Shown in pieces: positions 49,008 to 57,264 of a stretch of 64,000 bases of DNA; position 1 is the first letter of the stretch, and every line of letters begins with the position of its first letter. The notes below the pieces were generated by a model. It did no database searches. It was not told the DNA's origin and saw only the letters and a list, made by a program, of their open reading frames with translations. The stretch lies in assembly GCA_036350795.1 (NCBI GenBank), contig JAZBNV010000138.1:11118-75117 (forward strand), written 5' to 3'. This DNA is from JAUVKT01 sp036350795 (GTDB taxonomy: Bacteria > Bacteroidota > Bacteroidia > Bacteroidales > VadinHA17). The position numbers and the translations under genes are program-made.

Positions 49008-49418
49008 TTAATGGTATTTAATTCTGGCATTGATCTCATTGTCTCTTATAAAATAGCAGGGTATCTCGCAATAGTCTTCACTAAATTTTACCCTGGGTGT
49101 GGCAGAGGAGACAGCGATATACTCTATTCCATTAAAGGTGCTTATAACTTTAACCGAATATTCCTTGTTGAGTTGAACCTGGATCTCGACGTTGGTATTG
49201 GAGGTCAGCTCTGCAATAATTATATTGTCTTCAACCTTCCCCTGGTATACAGTTATTTCGTAAGTGGTGAATTGATTATAACCTGAGACATTAATATATA
49301 GTGTGCCTTCAACAGGTTCAGATTCAAGGCAATCGGCACAATTGTAAAAAAATATCTCTTCGCATGCGCTCTGCATAAGCAAGAGAAAAAACAACAATAT
49401 TCCGCTTAGCCATTTCAT
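49008..49418 (-). CDS. Small lipoprotein of unknown function
   Basis: A 136-residue predicted lipoprotein. The signal sequence ends in a lipobox (LLLMQSAC), and a second cysteine pair follows (NCADC). The mature domain appears to be a compact beta sandwich (LYINVSGYNQFTTYEITVYQ, VEIQVQLNKEYSVKVIS), with two more cysteines in DYCEIPCYF. No function can be assigned. Its ATG starts at the base after the stop codon of the ankyrin-barrel gene, and it ends 9 bp before larA. The tight packing suggests it works with the ankyrin-barrel protein in the envelope, which is an inference. Confidence 0.72.
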   Translation of the reverse strand: MKWLSGILLFFLLLMQSACEEIFFYNCADCLESEPVEGTLYINVSGYNQFTTYEITVYQGKVEDNIIIAELTSNTNVEIQVQLNKEYSVKVISTFNGIEYIAVSSATPRVKFSEDYCEIPCYFIRDNEINARIKYH

Positions 49419-50879
49419 TTAGTACCAGTTAATATTTTTTAATGGAGCTCCAAAGCTTCTGAATTCAAGGGCATAGCTTACATCCAGGCCCAGCCAGTGT
49501 GGTCCGGCCCTGTAAAGATCGGTATTCATATATTCATAGCCCAGGCTGAACGCAAGCTTGTTAATGCTTTTTTCAAGGGCTATCCCCGGGTTGATCCTGA
49601 ATTTGTTTTCAGGTTTTAAGTAGCTTCCCTTATAGGTCTCGGTAAACATATACCCGGCGTTAAACTGAAGTACAAGACTGGTACTTCCCCTGAAAATATT
49701 TTCAGACAGCATAAATTCTTTTGATACTCCCGCCCTCGGAAAATATCTCCGGTCTGTATACTGGTAGTATGTATTATCATCAGATTGCTCAAGCACCCTT
49801 GTTGACCACGGCTTAAAATCAAATCCAATATTAATTCTCACTTTGTAAAGAGGTTCCTCGAAACTGATATTAAATTTTGAGTAAATATCGTGAATGCAAG
49901 CCTTAAGACCGGCTGATATCAGTACAAGGTCAAAGCCTATCCTGCCTGGTTCATCTATTCCAGCCTCTTTAAGACCCCTGTAATAATCTAATTTGCCGTA
50001 GTTCCTGGCAACTTCTCCCGGCTGTATGGCTTCACTGTTTCGTTGTGTTTTCCACCGGGTGCTCTGAAGCAGAAACCTGGTATAGTTCATATCACCGTTT
50101 CTCCCTGCAAAGGAGGCAACATCATAGTTATAGCTATTAACTTCATCAATTTTTGCTCCGTAATCCAGGAGCAATCTTGAAAGAAGGGTGTCGCCGTTCT
50201 GAGCAGCAATATGCAGCGGCGTAAAACCCTTATTGTCGCTGATATTTACATTGGCACCCGCCTGTACGAGCAAATCTGCTACTTCAGCATTACCAGCCCA
50301 TATTGCAGCTGTAAGCGGAGTTGAGCCATCCCTGCATTTTATATCAGTGTCGGCACCGTAGTACAGTAGCAGATCTGTAAGATACAGGTAGTTATAAATG
50401 GCAGCGTAATGCAGTGGTGTACAATCCTTATTGTCAGTGATATTAATATTTGCTCCTTTCCTGATAAGCAGTTCTGCTATTTCCACCCTGTTGTCAAGGC
50501 AGGCAATATGCAAAGCCGATTCACCAAGATATGTCAGTTCATCCAGGTTTGGATTGTATGAAAGCAATGCTCTTACGGCATAAGGCTTGTTATTTGCAAC
50601 GGCATAAATAAGTGGTGTAAGCCTGAGTTCGCTTTTACCGTTTACATCGGCTCCCAGTTTAACCAGCCTGTGAATTTCTCCGAGATAACCATATGAAGAG
50701 GCTATCATCAGGTTGTGTGTATATGCCTCAGTTTTATTGTAGGGTGTTGGAGTAAGATATTCGGAGGTATCAACAAAAAATGTCAGATCCTGGGCAAGAC
50801 TGTTCCCAATGTTTAACTGGAGAAAAAGTATCAGACAGAACAGTCCCTTAAAAAATAATATCCCGGATCGTTTCGACAT
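49419..50879 (-). CDS. Ankyrin-repeat protein with C-terminal outer-membrane barrel-like domain
   Basis: A 486-residue exported protein. The ATG at 50879 gives a good signal peptide (SGILFFKGLFCLILFLQLN...); an extra 27 codons upstream (to 50960) have no coding look. About seven ankyrin repeats occupy residues 55-290, with classic units such as KGFTPLHIAAQNGDTLLSRL and DGSTPLTAAIWAGNAEVADL. After a linker, about 170 residues form alternating beta strands (NKFRINPGIALEKSI, KLAFSLGYEYMN) and the chain ends in an aromatic residue (INWY), as outer-membrane beta-barrels do. The fusion of ankyrins with a barrel is unusual. A TATATTTG element 5 bp before the start implies a near-leaderless mRNA. Confidence 0.82.
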   Translation of the reverse strand: MSKRSGILFFKGLFCLILFLQLNIGNSLAQDLTFFVDTSEYLTPTPYNKTEAYTHNLMIASSYGYLGEIHRLVKLGADVNGKSELRLTPLIYAVANNKPYAVRALLSYNPNLDELTYLGESALHIACLDNRVEIAELLIRKGANINITDNKDCTPLHYAAIYNYLYLTDLLLYYGADTDIKCRDGSTPLTAAIWAGNAEVADLLVQAGANVNISDNKGFTPLHIAAQNGDTLLSRLLLDYGAKIDEVNSYNYDVASFAGRNGDMNYTRFLLQSTRWKTQRNSEAIQPGEVARNYGKLDYYRGLKEAGIDEPGRIGFDLVLISAGLKACIHDIYSKFNISFEEPLYKVRINIGFDFKPWSTRVLEQSDDNTYYQYTDRRYFPRAGVSKEFMLSENIFRGSTSLVLQFNAGYMFTETYKGSYLKPENKFRINPGIALEKSINKLAFSLGYEYMNTDLYRAGPHWLGLDVSYALEFRSFGAPLKNINWY

Positions 50880-50883
50880 ATCA

Positions 50884-50891
50884 CAAATATA
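50884..50891 (-). promoter_or_regulatory. Candidate -7 promoter element for the ankyrin-barrel operon (near-leaderless)
   Basis: TATATTTG on the minus strand matches TAnnTTTG, and only four bases separate it from the ATG at 50879. If it is used, the mRNA has almost no leader. Confidence 0.42.
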
Positions 50892-50936
50892 ATAAAAGCT
50901 TAACATCCGACTTCTTTTATAATCCATTTGATATGT

Positions 50937-50944
50937 TAAATTTG
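50937..50944 (+). promoter_or_regulatory. Candidate -7 promoter element for the 51015 gene
   Basis: TAAATTTG matches TAnnTTTG, about 70 bp before the ATG at 51015. A divergent element for the ankyrin-barrel gene lies 46 bp away. Confidence 0.4.
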
Positions 50945-51014
50945 CAATTTGCTTATTCAACTCCTATTTCGTATTTTTAATATGCCGGGAGATGGAAAAT
51001 AAATACTCATAACA

Positions 51015-51779
51015 ATGAAATGGAAACTTAACCTGGATCTTTGGGAAAGCAAAGATTATAATGAAAATATTAAGCCTGTTGTAAGACAGGTGGCTGCAAA
51101 ATTTGATAAACTCGTTGACGCAGAGCCCACTCTGGGATATAAACCCTTGTGGATAGTGAATGATTTGTATTATGGGATGAGGATTTACACGCCTTATACG
51201 GATGAATATTATAAGCTTGGTTTAACTGTCGGGCATCTTACATACGGCAAGGTAGCTTACCAGTTTTCACACCTGATGAGTATTATATATACCGACCCGA
51301 GGCAGATTACCTGGTTTTCAAACTCCCTTGCTCATATGGCATCATTCTGGTTCCTGGACTATTTTGCTGAAAAGTGGCTCGATAATTACCCTGCACCTGA
51401 ATATGAGGGTGCTTATGAAGCTTTTTCTGCCTTAAAAACAGAAAAGATTAAAACGGCATACAAGAATATAGATATTATGCTTAACCTGGCCACCAATGAG
51501 TGGCTGCAGGAAGAAGTGAAACAACTCAACAGCAATTCTGCTTATGCACCTCCTTTCATATACGATCATATAGGGCTTGAATTACTTCCACTTTTCCGGA
51601 AAAGCAGCAGCTGGAAGCTGTTTCCCTATATTGGAAGGGCCACCTCCAAGCCGATTGAAGATCAAAGCGATATGAGGTTAAGACCAAAAGCTAAACCCGA
51701 TTTCGAATTGCTGGAGGAGATAGTGCCGGAAGATTTAAAGGAACTGGTTCAGAAAATAAGGAGCAAACTGGCTTTATAA
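51015..51779 (+). CDS. Uncharacterised protein (254 residues)
   Basis: A soluble, aromatic-rich 254-residue protein without signal peptide. Notable segments are DAEPTLGYKPLWIVNDLYYG, GLTVGHLTYGKVAYQFSHLMSI and SLAHMASFWFLDYFAEKWLD, with scattered histidines that could bind metal but no recognised motif. Coding character is good over its full length, and the start follows a promoter-like element. It is not obviously linked in function to the beta-lactamase-like gene 125 bp downstream. I cannot assign a family. Confidence 0.7.
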   Translation: MKWKLNLDLWESKDYNENIKPVVRQVAAKFDKLVDAEPTLGYKPLWIVNDLYYGMRIYTPYTDEYYKLGLTVGHLTYGKVAYQFSHLMSIIYTDPRQITWFSNSLAHMASFWFLDYFAEKWLDNYPAPEYEGAYEAFSALKTEKIKTAYKNIDIMLNLATNEWLQEEVKQLNSNSAYAPPFIYDHIGLELLPLFRKSSSWKLFPYIGRATSKPIEDQSDMRLRPKAKPDFELLEEIVPEDLKELVQKIRSKLAL

Positions 51780-51833
51780 TCCAGGGCCATCAGGCAAATA
51801 GTTAAATTTCTGTTAATAACTAGCTGCCCGGTT

Positions 51834-51878
51834 TTTGAAAACTCCATTTCATTTATCTTTGCAGCCACACTATCTTTG
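51834..51878 (+). promoter_or_regulatory. Tandem promoter-like elements before the beta-lactamase-like gene
   Basis: TTTG at 51834-51837 and TATCTTTG at 51854-51861 are 16 bp apart and fit the -33/-7 consensus. A second perfect TATCTTTG follows at 51871-51878, 17 bp on. Two overlapping promoters are possible. The start codon is at 51905. Confidence 0.5.
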
Positions 51879-51904
51879 CAATGAAAAGGTAGAATAGCAG
51901 ACAT

Positions 51905-53221
51905 ATGTTACCACGTAACTTCAAGATTATCATTTTAATAATATTGCTTGGGTTTTCAAATATTGAACCCGAGGAGAGCGGAGGTATGACTGCAGCCGAT
52001 CATTCCTTCCTGCCTGAAAATTCACGACTCACAAATTCTTTCTCAGACCATGATTATTATGACAGGTTCGATAGTACGGTTGAATATTTTCTTCGAAGCT
52101 GGGATATAAAGGGTGCCTCGCTTGCGGTCTACAAGGATGGAAGGCTTGTACTGGCAAAAGGCTATGGACTTGCCGATACCAGGGGAAATACAGAGGTGCA
52201 GCCATGGCATCGTTTCAGAATTGCCAGCGTTTCAAAACTGATAACAGCAACAGCCATTCTGAAATTGTACCAGGACTCCAGGCTCGACCTGAATCAAAAA
52301 GTGTTCGGGCCGGGGGGTATTTTAAACGATCCCTATTTCTCCGACCCTAAAGATAAGAGAGTATATGATATAACTGTTGCCCACCTCTTAAGCCACAGGG
52401 GAGGCTGGACTACCCGGTGGGGAGATCAAATGTTTATGCCCCATGTGGTTGCTTCATCGCTTGGTAAGGAAACCCCTGTTGACACCAGGGATGTTGTACG
52501 CTTTGTCTTAAATAAGCGCCTGCATTTTCCACCCGGGAAAGGAAGGTCATATTCCAACCTGGGATATGCAATCCTGGGCCTCGTTATTGCAGAGGTCTCT
52601 GGCCAGAGCTACGAAGAGTACTGTAAAAAGGAACTTTTTGAACCCCTGGGAATCTACGATATAAGCCTGGGAAAAAACCTTTATTCGCAAAGAGATCCCT
52701 ACGAAGTAAGGTATTTTGAGCCTTCCAATGCCCTGCCAAAGAAATCGATATATGGCAGCGGTGACCAGGTTCCGGCATCGAACGGAGGTAATGATATAGA
52801 AGCACTTGGTGGTGCGGGAGGATGGATAGCAACAGCTCCCGACCTGCTTAAATTTATAAGGGCTATTGACGGATTCAGTGATGTGGAGGATATCTTAAGT
52901 CCTCAAACAGTTAAATTTATGACCGACAATTCGAATGGTTGGGCCCCTGTGGGATGGAAAGGTTCTACAGCCAATGGCTACTGGTGGCGAACAGGTTCGT
53001 TTGCAGGTACATCAGCCATGGTGCGCAGGTACCCCGATGGTATGATATGGGTGGCACTGTTCAATACCAATACATGGAAACAATCAAAGTTCCCGTCTGA
53101 TGTGAGCTCTATGCTGACAAGGGCTATATCAAGAACAAATAATTGGACAGATGAAGACCTTTTCGAATATAATCTTCCGGTTCCGCTTGAGAACTATCCC
53201 TTTATTACAGATATCCATTAG
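51905..53221 (+). CDS. Serine hydrolase, class C beta-lactamase/PBP-like
   Basis: A 438-residue exported hydrolase of the beta-lactamase/transpeptidase-like fold (Pfam Beta-lactamase). A hydrophobic N-terminus (IIILIILLGFSNI) precedes the domain. The catalytic SxxK is in FRIASVSKLITATAIL, the second motif YxN is YSNLGYAILG, and the third is a variant in WWRTGSFAGTSA. Members include D-aminopeptidases, esterases and peptidoglycan-active enzymes; few are true beta-lactamases, so resistance should not be assumed. The stop codon is immediately followed by the ATG of the SRAP gene, so the two are translationally coupled. Confidence 0.87.
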   Translation: MLPRNFKIIILIILLGFSNIEPEESGGMTAADHSFLPENSRLTNSFSDHDYYDRFDSTVEYFLRSWDIKGASLAVYKDGRLVLAKGYGLADTRGNTEVQPWHRFRIASVSKLITATAILKLYQDSRLDLNQKVFGPGGILNDPYFSDPKDKRVYDITVAHLLSHRGGWTTRWGDQMFMPHVVASSLGKETPVDTRDVVRFVLNKRLHFPPGKGRSYSNLGYAILGLVIAEVSGQSYEEYCKKELFEPLGIYDISLGKNLYSQRDPYEVRYFEPSNALPKKSIYGSGDQVPASNGGNDIEALGGAGGWIATAPDLLKFIRAIDGFSDVEDILSPQTVKFMTDNSNGWAPVGWKGSTANGYWWRTGSFAGTSAMVRRYPDGMIWVALFNTNTWKQSKFPSDVSSMLTRAISRTNNWTDEDLFEYNLPVPLENYPFITDIH

Positions 53222-53977
53222 ATGTGCTTTACGGTAAATGTAAATATTATCAGGGAAGAACTTGAATCAAGATATGGTTCGCAGCTGATTGATCCCGAAA
53301 ATTACAGGCCAAGTTATTACTATCATGCTTTTGCTTTCCCTGACCTGCCTGTTGTTTACCTCAACGATAAGTATGAAAAGGAAATAAGGACAATGAAATG
53401 GGGACTTATTCCCTCATGGACCGACTCTGAGGAAAAGGCTTTGAAGATCAGGACTATGACACATAATGCCAGGTCGGAAACAGTTGAGAGTAAGCCCTCA
53501 TTTGCCGATTCTTTCAAGAGAAGGAGGGGACTTTTACCTGTGGCAGGATTTTTTGAGTGGCAGCATCTGCCCTCAGGGAAAAGACCCTGGTACATATACA
53601 GGCCCGACAGGGCTCTTATTTCGCTGGGTGCAATATTTGATACCTGGCAACGACCCTTACCGGGATCTCCCGGCACTGATAAGCAGGATTCTGTTGCTTA
53701 CCTTAGTTCGTTCTCGGTTCTTACAACAGGTGCCAATAAATTAATGGAAGAGATTCATAATTCAAAAAAAAGAATGCCGGTAATAATACCTGAACACCTT
53801 GAAGAAGAATGGCTTGAAAGTGGCGATATAAGAAAGGAGGAGTTCTTAAAGCCTGCCGCTGAAGATTTTCTTAAAGCCCATACAGTGAGCCCTCAACTTG
53901 GCAAAGCAGGTATTCAGAAAAATATGCCGGGGATTATTGAAGCCTATGACTTCCCTGTCGAACCTTCCCTGTTTTGA
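53222..53977 (+). CDS. SOS response-associated peptidase (SRAP/YedK/HMCES family)
   Basis: A 251-residue SRAP protein, which crosslinks to abasic sites in single-stranded DNA to shield them. Cys2 directly follows the initiator methionine (MCFTVNVN). Further marks are MKWGLIPSWTD, THNARSETVESKPSF, LLPVAGFFEWQH (active-site Glu) and EIHNSKKRMPVIIPE (His). The length is normal. Its ATG abuts the stop of the beta-lactamase-like gene with no gap, which is unusual for this DNA-repair protein. Its 3' end overlaps an upstream extension of the sulfatase frame that I reject. Confidence 0.93.
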   Translation: MCFTVNVNIIREELESRYGSQLIDPENYRPSYYYHAFAFPDLPVVYLNDKYEKEIRTMKWGLIPSWTDSEEKALKIRTMTHNARSETVESKPSFADSFKRRRGLLPVAGFFEWQHLPSGKRPWYIYRPDRALISLGAIFDTWQRPLPGSPGTDKQDSVAYLSSFSVLTTGANKLMEEIHNSKKRMPVIIPEHLEEEWLESGDIRKEEFLKPAAEDFLKAHTVSPQLGKAGIQKNMPGIIEAYDFPVEPSLF

Positions 53978-54000
53978 ACCATTTCCAGGTCAAAACAGCG

Positions 54001-54008
54001 TATATTTG
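54001..54008 (+). promoter_or_regulatory. Candidate -7 promoter element for the sulfatase gene
   Basis: TATATTTG matches TAnnTTTG, 15 bp before the sulfatase ATG at 54024. A TTTG lies at 53973-53976, a longer than ideal distance. Confidence 0.42.
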
Positions 54009-54023
54009 CATAAAGGTCCTGTT

Positions 54024-55490
54024 ATGAGGGTAGCAATACTTTTATTTGCATTACTGTTTGCAGTATTATCATGTGGTGACAAAAAGAGCACCGGGCATCC
54101 AAACGTGGTATTTATTTGTATCGACGACCTGAGGGCAGAGCTGGGTGTATATGGAAAGGAATATGTAGTGAGTCCGAACCTCGATAAGCTGGCGAATGAC
54201 GGGACCCTCTTTCTAAAGCATTTTGTTAATGTTCCTACCTGTGGAGCATCCAGGTATACGCTCTTGACCGGAAAGCTTCCTTCACAGCGCGCACAAACAG
54301 GGAACGAGGCAATTAAAGAATTTATCTCATCGGAGCCTGAAAGGGAAACTCCGGAGAGCTTTATACATCGCCTGCGGCGCAGCGGGTATTACACCGTTGG
54401 AATAGGGAAGATCAGTCATTACGCAGATGGCCTCTTGTATGCTTATACCGACAGCGTCGGAAGTCTGAGAGAATTACCATATTCGTGGGATGAACTACAT
54501 TTCGATGCTGGTAAATGGGGGACAGGCTGGAATGCCTTTTTTGGATATGCCGATGGATCCAACAGGCAGTCGGAAGAGAAAATGGTTTATCCCTATGAAA
54601 GGGGAGATGTAGATGATAATGGATACCCTGATGGCCTTACACGTAAGCTGGCAATTGAAAAGTTGCGTTTGCTTTCACGGCAGGAGAAACCCTTTTTCCT
54701 TGGCGTGGGCTTCTTCAAACCCCATCTTCCCTTTACTGCACCAGCTCCTTACTGGGACCTTTATTCAGAAAATGACATACCACTTTCCACAAAGCCTTTT
54801 ATACCCGGGAATATTAATATTGCAAGTCTTGAAGGGGTAGGTGAGATTAACCAGTACCTGCTTGGTGAAGAGAAGTCATCAGTACACCTCCAAATGTCAG
54901 ACGAATATGCCAGGAAACTCAGGCATGCCTACCTGGCCTGTGTAAGTTATATTGATGCTCTTGTTGGAAATATTATAGACGAGCTTAAAGCTCTTGATCT
55001 TTATGACAATACGGTGATCGTCGTTTGGGGCGACCATGGCTGGCAACTGGGCGATCATTTAGTATGGGGCAAACATACCCTGTTTGAGGATGCCCTGAGG
55101 AGTACACTTATTATCAGGAGTCCCGGGCAAAAGCCGGTTGTGTCAGGTTCAGTAGTAAGTACGATAGATATTTACCCTACAATACTTGAACTCTGCAATA
55201 TTGATAATAATGTCGTTACGGATGGTGAATCCTTACTCCCACATATTCAGAATACAGTTTCGGCTGAAAACAGATATGCTTTCTCTTATTTCAGAAATGG
55301 TATTTCTTTAAGAACAGACAGGTACAGGCTTACGGAGTATTTCAGGGGAGAATCTGTAGAATATGAACTTTATGATCTCTTAAATGACCCGGATGAGAAG
55401 GATAATGTTGCAGGAAACAATCAGTATTTGCTTGACAGTCTTCTTCTTATTTTAAGCCGTAAAGGAGATACCGGACTTTACAGGGATTAA
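54024..55490 (+). CDS. Lipoprotein sulfatase (iduronate-2-sulfatase-like)
   Basis: A 488-residue sulfatase with a lipoprotein signal (MRVAILLFALLFAVLSCGD, lipid Cys17). The frame opens upstream at 53898 inside the SRAP gene, but the ATG at 54024 gives a proper signal peptide. Metal-binding Asp residues lie in FICIDDLRAELG. The formylglycine site is Cys73 in VPTCGASRYTLLTG, where the usual CxPSR is CGASR. WDELHFDAGK-like and VWGDHGWQLGDHLVWGKHTLFED follow the S1 sulfatase fold, closest in look to iduronate-2-sulfatases. It needs an anaerobic or FGE-type sulfatase-modifying enzyme, not encoded here. The substrate is unknown, probably a sulfated glycan. Confidence 0.88.
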   Translation: MRVAILLFALLFAVLSCGDKKSTGHPNVVFICIDDLRAELGVYGKEYVVSPNLDKLANDGTLFLKHFVNVPTCGASRYTLLTGKLPSQRAQTGNEAIKEFISSEPERETPESFIHRLRRSGYYTVGIGKISHYADGLLYAYTDSVGSLRELPYSWDELHFDAGKWGTGWNAFFGYADGSNRQSEEKMVYPYERGDVDDNGYPDGLTRKLAIEKLRLLSRQEKPFFLGVGFFKPHLPFTAPAPYWDLYSENDIPLSTKPFIPGNINIASLEGVGEINQYLLGEEKSSVHLQMSDEYARKLRHAYLACVSYIDALVGNIIDELKALDLYDNTVIVVWGDHGWQLGDHLVWGKHTLFEDALRSTLIIRSPGQKPVVSGSVVSTIDIYPTILELCNIDNNVVTDGESLLPHIQNTVSAENRYAFSYFRNGISLRTDRYRLTEYFRGESVEYELYDLLNDPDEKDNVAGNNQYLLDSLLLILSRKGDTGLYRD

Positions 55491-55492
55491 GG

Positions 55493-56290
55493 CTATTGCT
55501 TTACAAAGATGTAGGTAATGCTGCCGTTTTGTTTTTTAGGTGCATTGCGGTCAGGGTTAAAAATTGTCCTTTCAAGTGTGCCGGTAGCAGCTTCAATAAG
55601 GCAGGGATCGGAAGTTGAACTTTCTGCTTCGTTTATTGCCCATGATGATATCCTTCCATTTCTTTCAACAATAATACTGACAACAACGGTTCCGGCGTTT
55701 TCACACTTATAGATTGGTAGGGGAAGTTCTAAATGATGCCTGTTTTCGAGGAAATAGGAAACCCTGGTGGGACCCTGGTACAAGGCAGCCATTTCATTTG
55801 ATGTCAGTTTGTTTTCAGCACTATCAGGCTCCTCTGTCACATTCTCCATGGCAGTGTCGCCGGGATCTATCCCCTCAGGCTGATTCTTCTGTTCGTCTAT
55901 AAAGTTTTCTTTATCAAGCTTTCCCGCAGCTATAAGTTCCTCTTTTACCCTGTCCTGGTATTCCATGGGATCAATATCAGCTACTTCTTCATTGGCAATA
56001 TTTCTTACAATATCCCTGAAGCGGTCGTCGCTCTCAAATAACTCTTCGAGTGTCTGGGGCAGTTCCACAACTTCTTCTTCAAGGAATGTGCGGTCTGGCT
56101 GAAACTCAACAAGAAATTCTGAGCTCTTTTCATGATAAAGCGAAGACAGCTTAAGGGACATAAAAAGTATTCCCCCAAGCAGGTGTACGATAAGAGTACC
56201 CAGTATTCCTGCTATCTTGCCTTCATATTGTTTCATAACATCTGCGAAATTAGGAATTATTCCTTTTTCATCATTATTTTGCGTGATCAA
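55493..56290 (-). CDS. TonB-like energy transducer
   Basis: A 265-residue protein with one N-terminal membrane helix (IAGILGTLIVHLLGGILFMSL), a long acidic, coil-like middle (about residues 60-170), and a C-terminal TonB-type beta domain (CENAGTVVVSIIVERNGRIS, LERTIFNPDRNA). TonB proteins pass the proton-motive force of ExbBD to outer-membrane receptors. Exb partners are not next to it. The start is uncertain: TTG at 56290 leaves 13 bp to the divergent AEC gene, whereas the ATG at 56236 also includes the membrane helix. The stop is 2 bp from the convergent sulfatase stop. Confidence 0.75.
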   Translation of the reverse strand: MITQNNDEKGIIPNFADVMKQYEGKIAGILGTLIVHLLGGILFMSLKLSSLYHEKSSEFLVEFQPDRTFLEEEVVELPQTLEELFESDDRFRDIVRNIANEEVADIDPMEYQDRVKEELIAAGKLDKENFIDEQKNQPEGIDPGDTAMENVTEEPDSAENKLTSNEMAALYQGPTRVSYFLENRHHLELPLPIYKCENAGTVVVSIIVERNGRISSWAINEAESSTSDPCLIEAATGTLERTIFNPDRNAPKKQNGSITYIFVKQ

Positions 56291-56303
56291 TTAAGCACCC
56301 GCC

Positions 56304-57257
56304 ATGGAGCAATCTATTATTATCAATCAAATATCATTCCTTTCGATACTTGTGATAGTTGGTTTTTTTACATCCAAAATAGGTGTGATAAAGGAAGATA
56401 CCAGGGATGCCCTGGTGAAAATAATCTTCAATATTACACTCCCGCTTCTTCTTTTTACCAATTTCAGTAAACTTGAACTTACTCCCGAACTTCTGAGAGG
56501 CAGCCTGGTAGTTATTATTATAGCCTTCCTTGTAATTGTATTTATGATGCTTTTCGGAATGTTATCATCCTTATTGTTCAGGATGAAGCATGAACAAAGA
56601 TCAATTTTTATTGCTCATCATGCTTTTGGCAATATACTTTATATAGGCTTTCCGGTGGTTACGGCACTTTTTGGAGAGCTCGGGCTCTTTTATGCCAGTA
56701 TCTATGCCCTGGTATCTATACTTATGCTCTGGACAGTTGGTATTTACCTTATTGCAAGAAAGGGGGGTATGCCCTTTGCCGAGAGCCTTAAGCGGATGCT
56801 TAATCCCAATTCGATTGCCATTATTGCAGGCTTTGTGCTCTTCCTCCTGAGGATTAAGATACCGGTCTTCCTGCTTAAACCCTTTGTGAGCCTGGGAGGT
56901 ACAACTATTTATTTATCGATGCTATACATTGGTGCGCTTCTGGGCTTGATGAAAATAGCCGGGGTTTTTGGAAATCTTAAGGTATATCTTACAAGCTTTA
57001 ACAAGAACTTCCTGATGCCTCTTATACTGATTCTTGTGTTCAGGTTTTTGCCAGGCGGATTGCTTGAGGGGATTGATTCCCTTATTATCGCGGTTGTAAT
57101 TGTGGAAGCTGCAATGCCATGCATGGCAAATGTTGTGATTGTTGCAAAAATGTATAAAGTGGATGATCAGCTGGCAACGGCAAATGTGTTTATGTCAACT
57201 CTTGTCAGCCTGGTTTCTTTACCTCTGATCTGGTTCCTGTTTAACATGTTTAATTAA
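56304..57257 (+). CDS. AEC (auxin efflux carrier) family transporter
   Basis: A 317-residue inner-membrane transporter with about ten helices in two repeats. MEQSIIINQISFLSILVIVGFFTSK at the start, ITLPLLLFTNFSKL, GNILYIGFPVVTALFG and the second-half EAAMPCMANVVIVAKMY are family features. AEC proteins in bacteria export or import organic acids such as malate. The start is the ATG at 56304, 14 bp from the divergent TonB-like gene. The gene is convergent with the TonB-dependent receptor. The substrate is not inferable. Confidence 0.9.
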   Translation: MEQSIIINQISFLSILVIVGFFTSKIGVIKEDTRDALVKIIFNITLPLLLFTNFSKLELTPELLRGSLVVIIIAFLVIVFMMLFGMLSSLLFRMKHEQRSIFIAHHAFGNILYIGFPVVTALFGELGLFYASIYALVSILMLWTVGIYLIARKGGMPFAESLKRMLNPNSIAIIAGFVLFLLRIKIPVFLLKPFVSLGGTTIYLSMLYIGALLGLMKIAGVFGNLKVYLTSFNKNFLMPLILILVFRFLPGGLLEGIDSLIIAVVIVEAAMPCMANVVIVAKMYKVDDQLATANVFMSTLVSLVSLPLIWFLFNMFN

Positions 57258-57264
57258 GTCTTGC

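Noticed and set aside
50880..50960. Upstream extension of the ankyrin-barrel protein
   Set aside because: The TATATTTG promoter element lies inside it, and the signal peptide starts at 50879.
51905..53221. Antibiotic-resistance beta-lactamase
   Set aside because: The fold is shared with many esterases and peptidases, and the third active-site motif is a variant, so resistance is not supported.
53898..54023. Upstream extension of the sulfatase frame
   Set aside because: It lies inside the SRAP gene in another frame; the lipoprotein signal begins at 54024.
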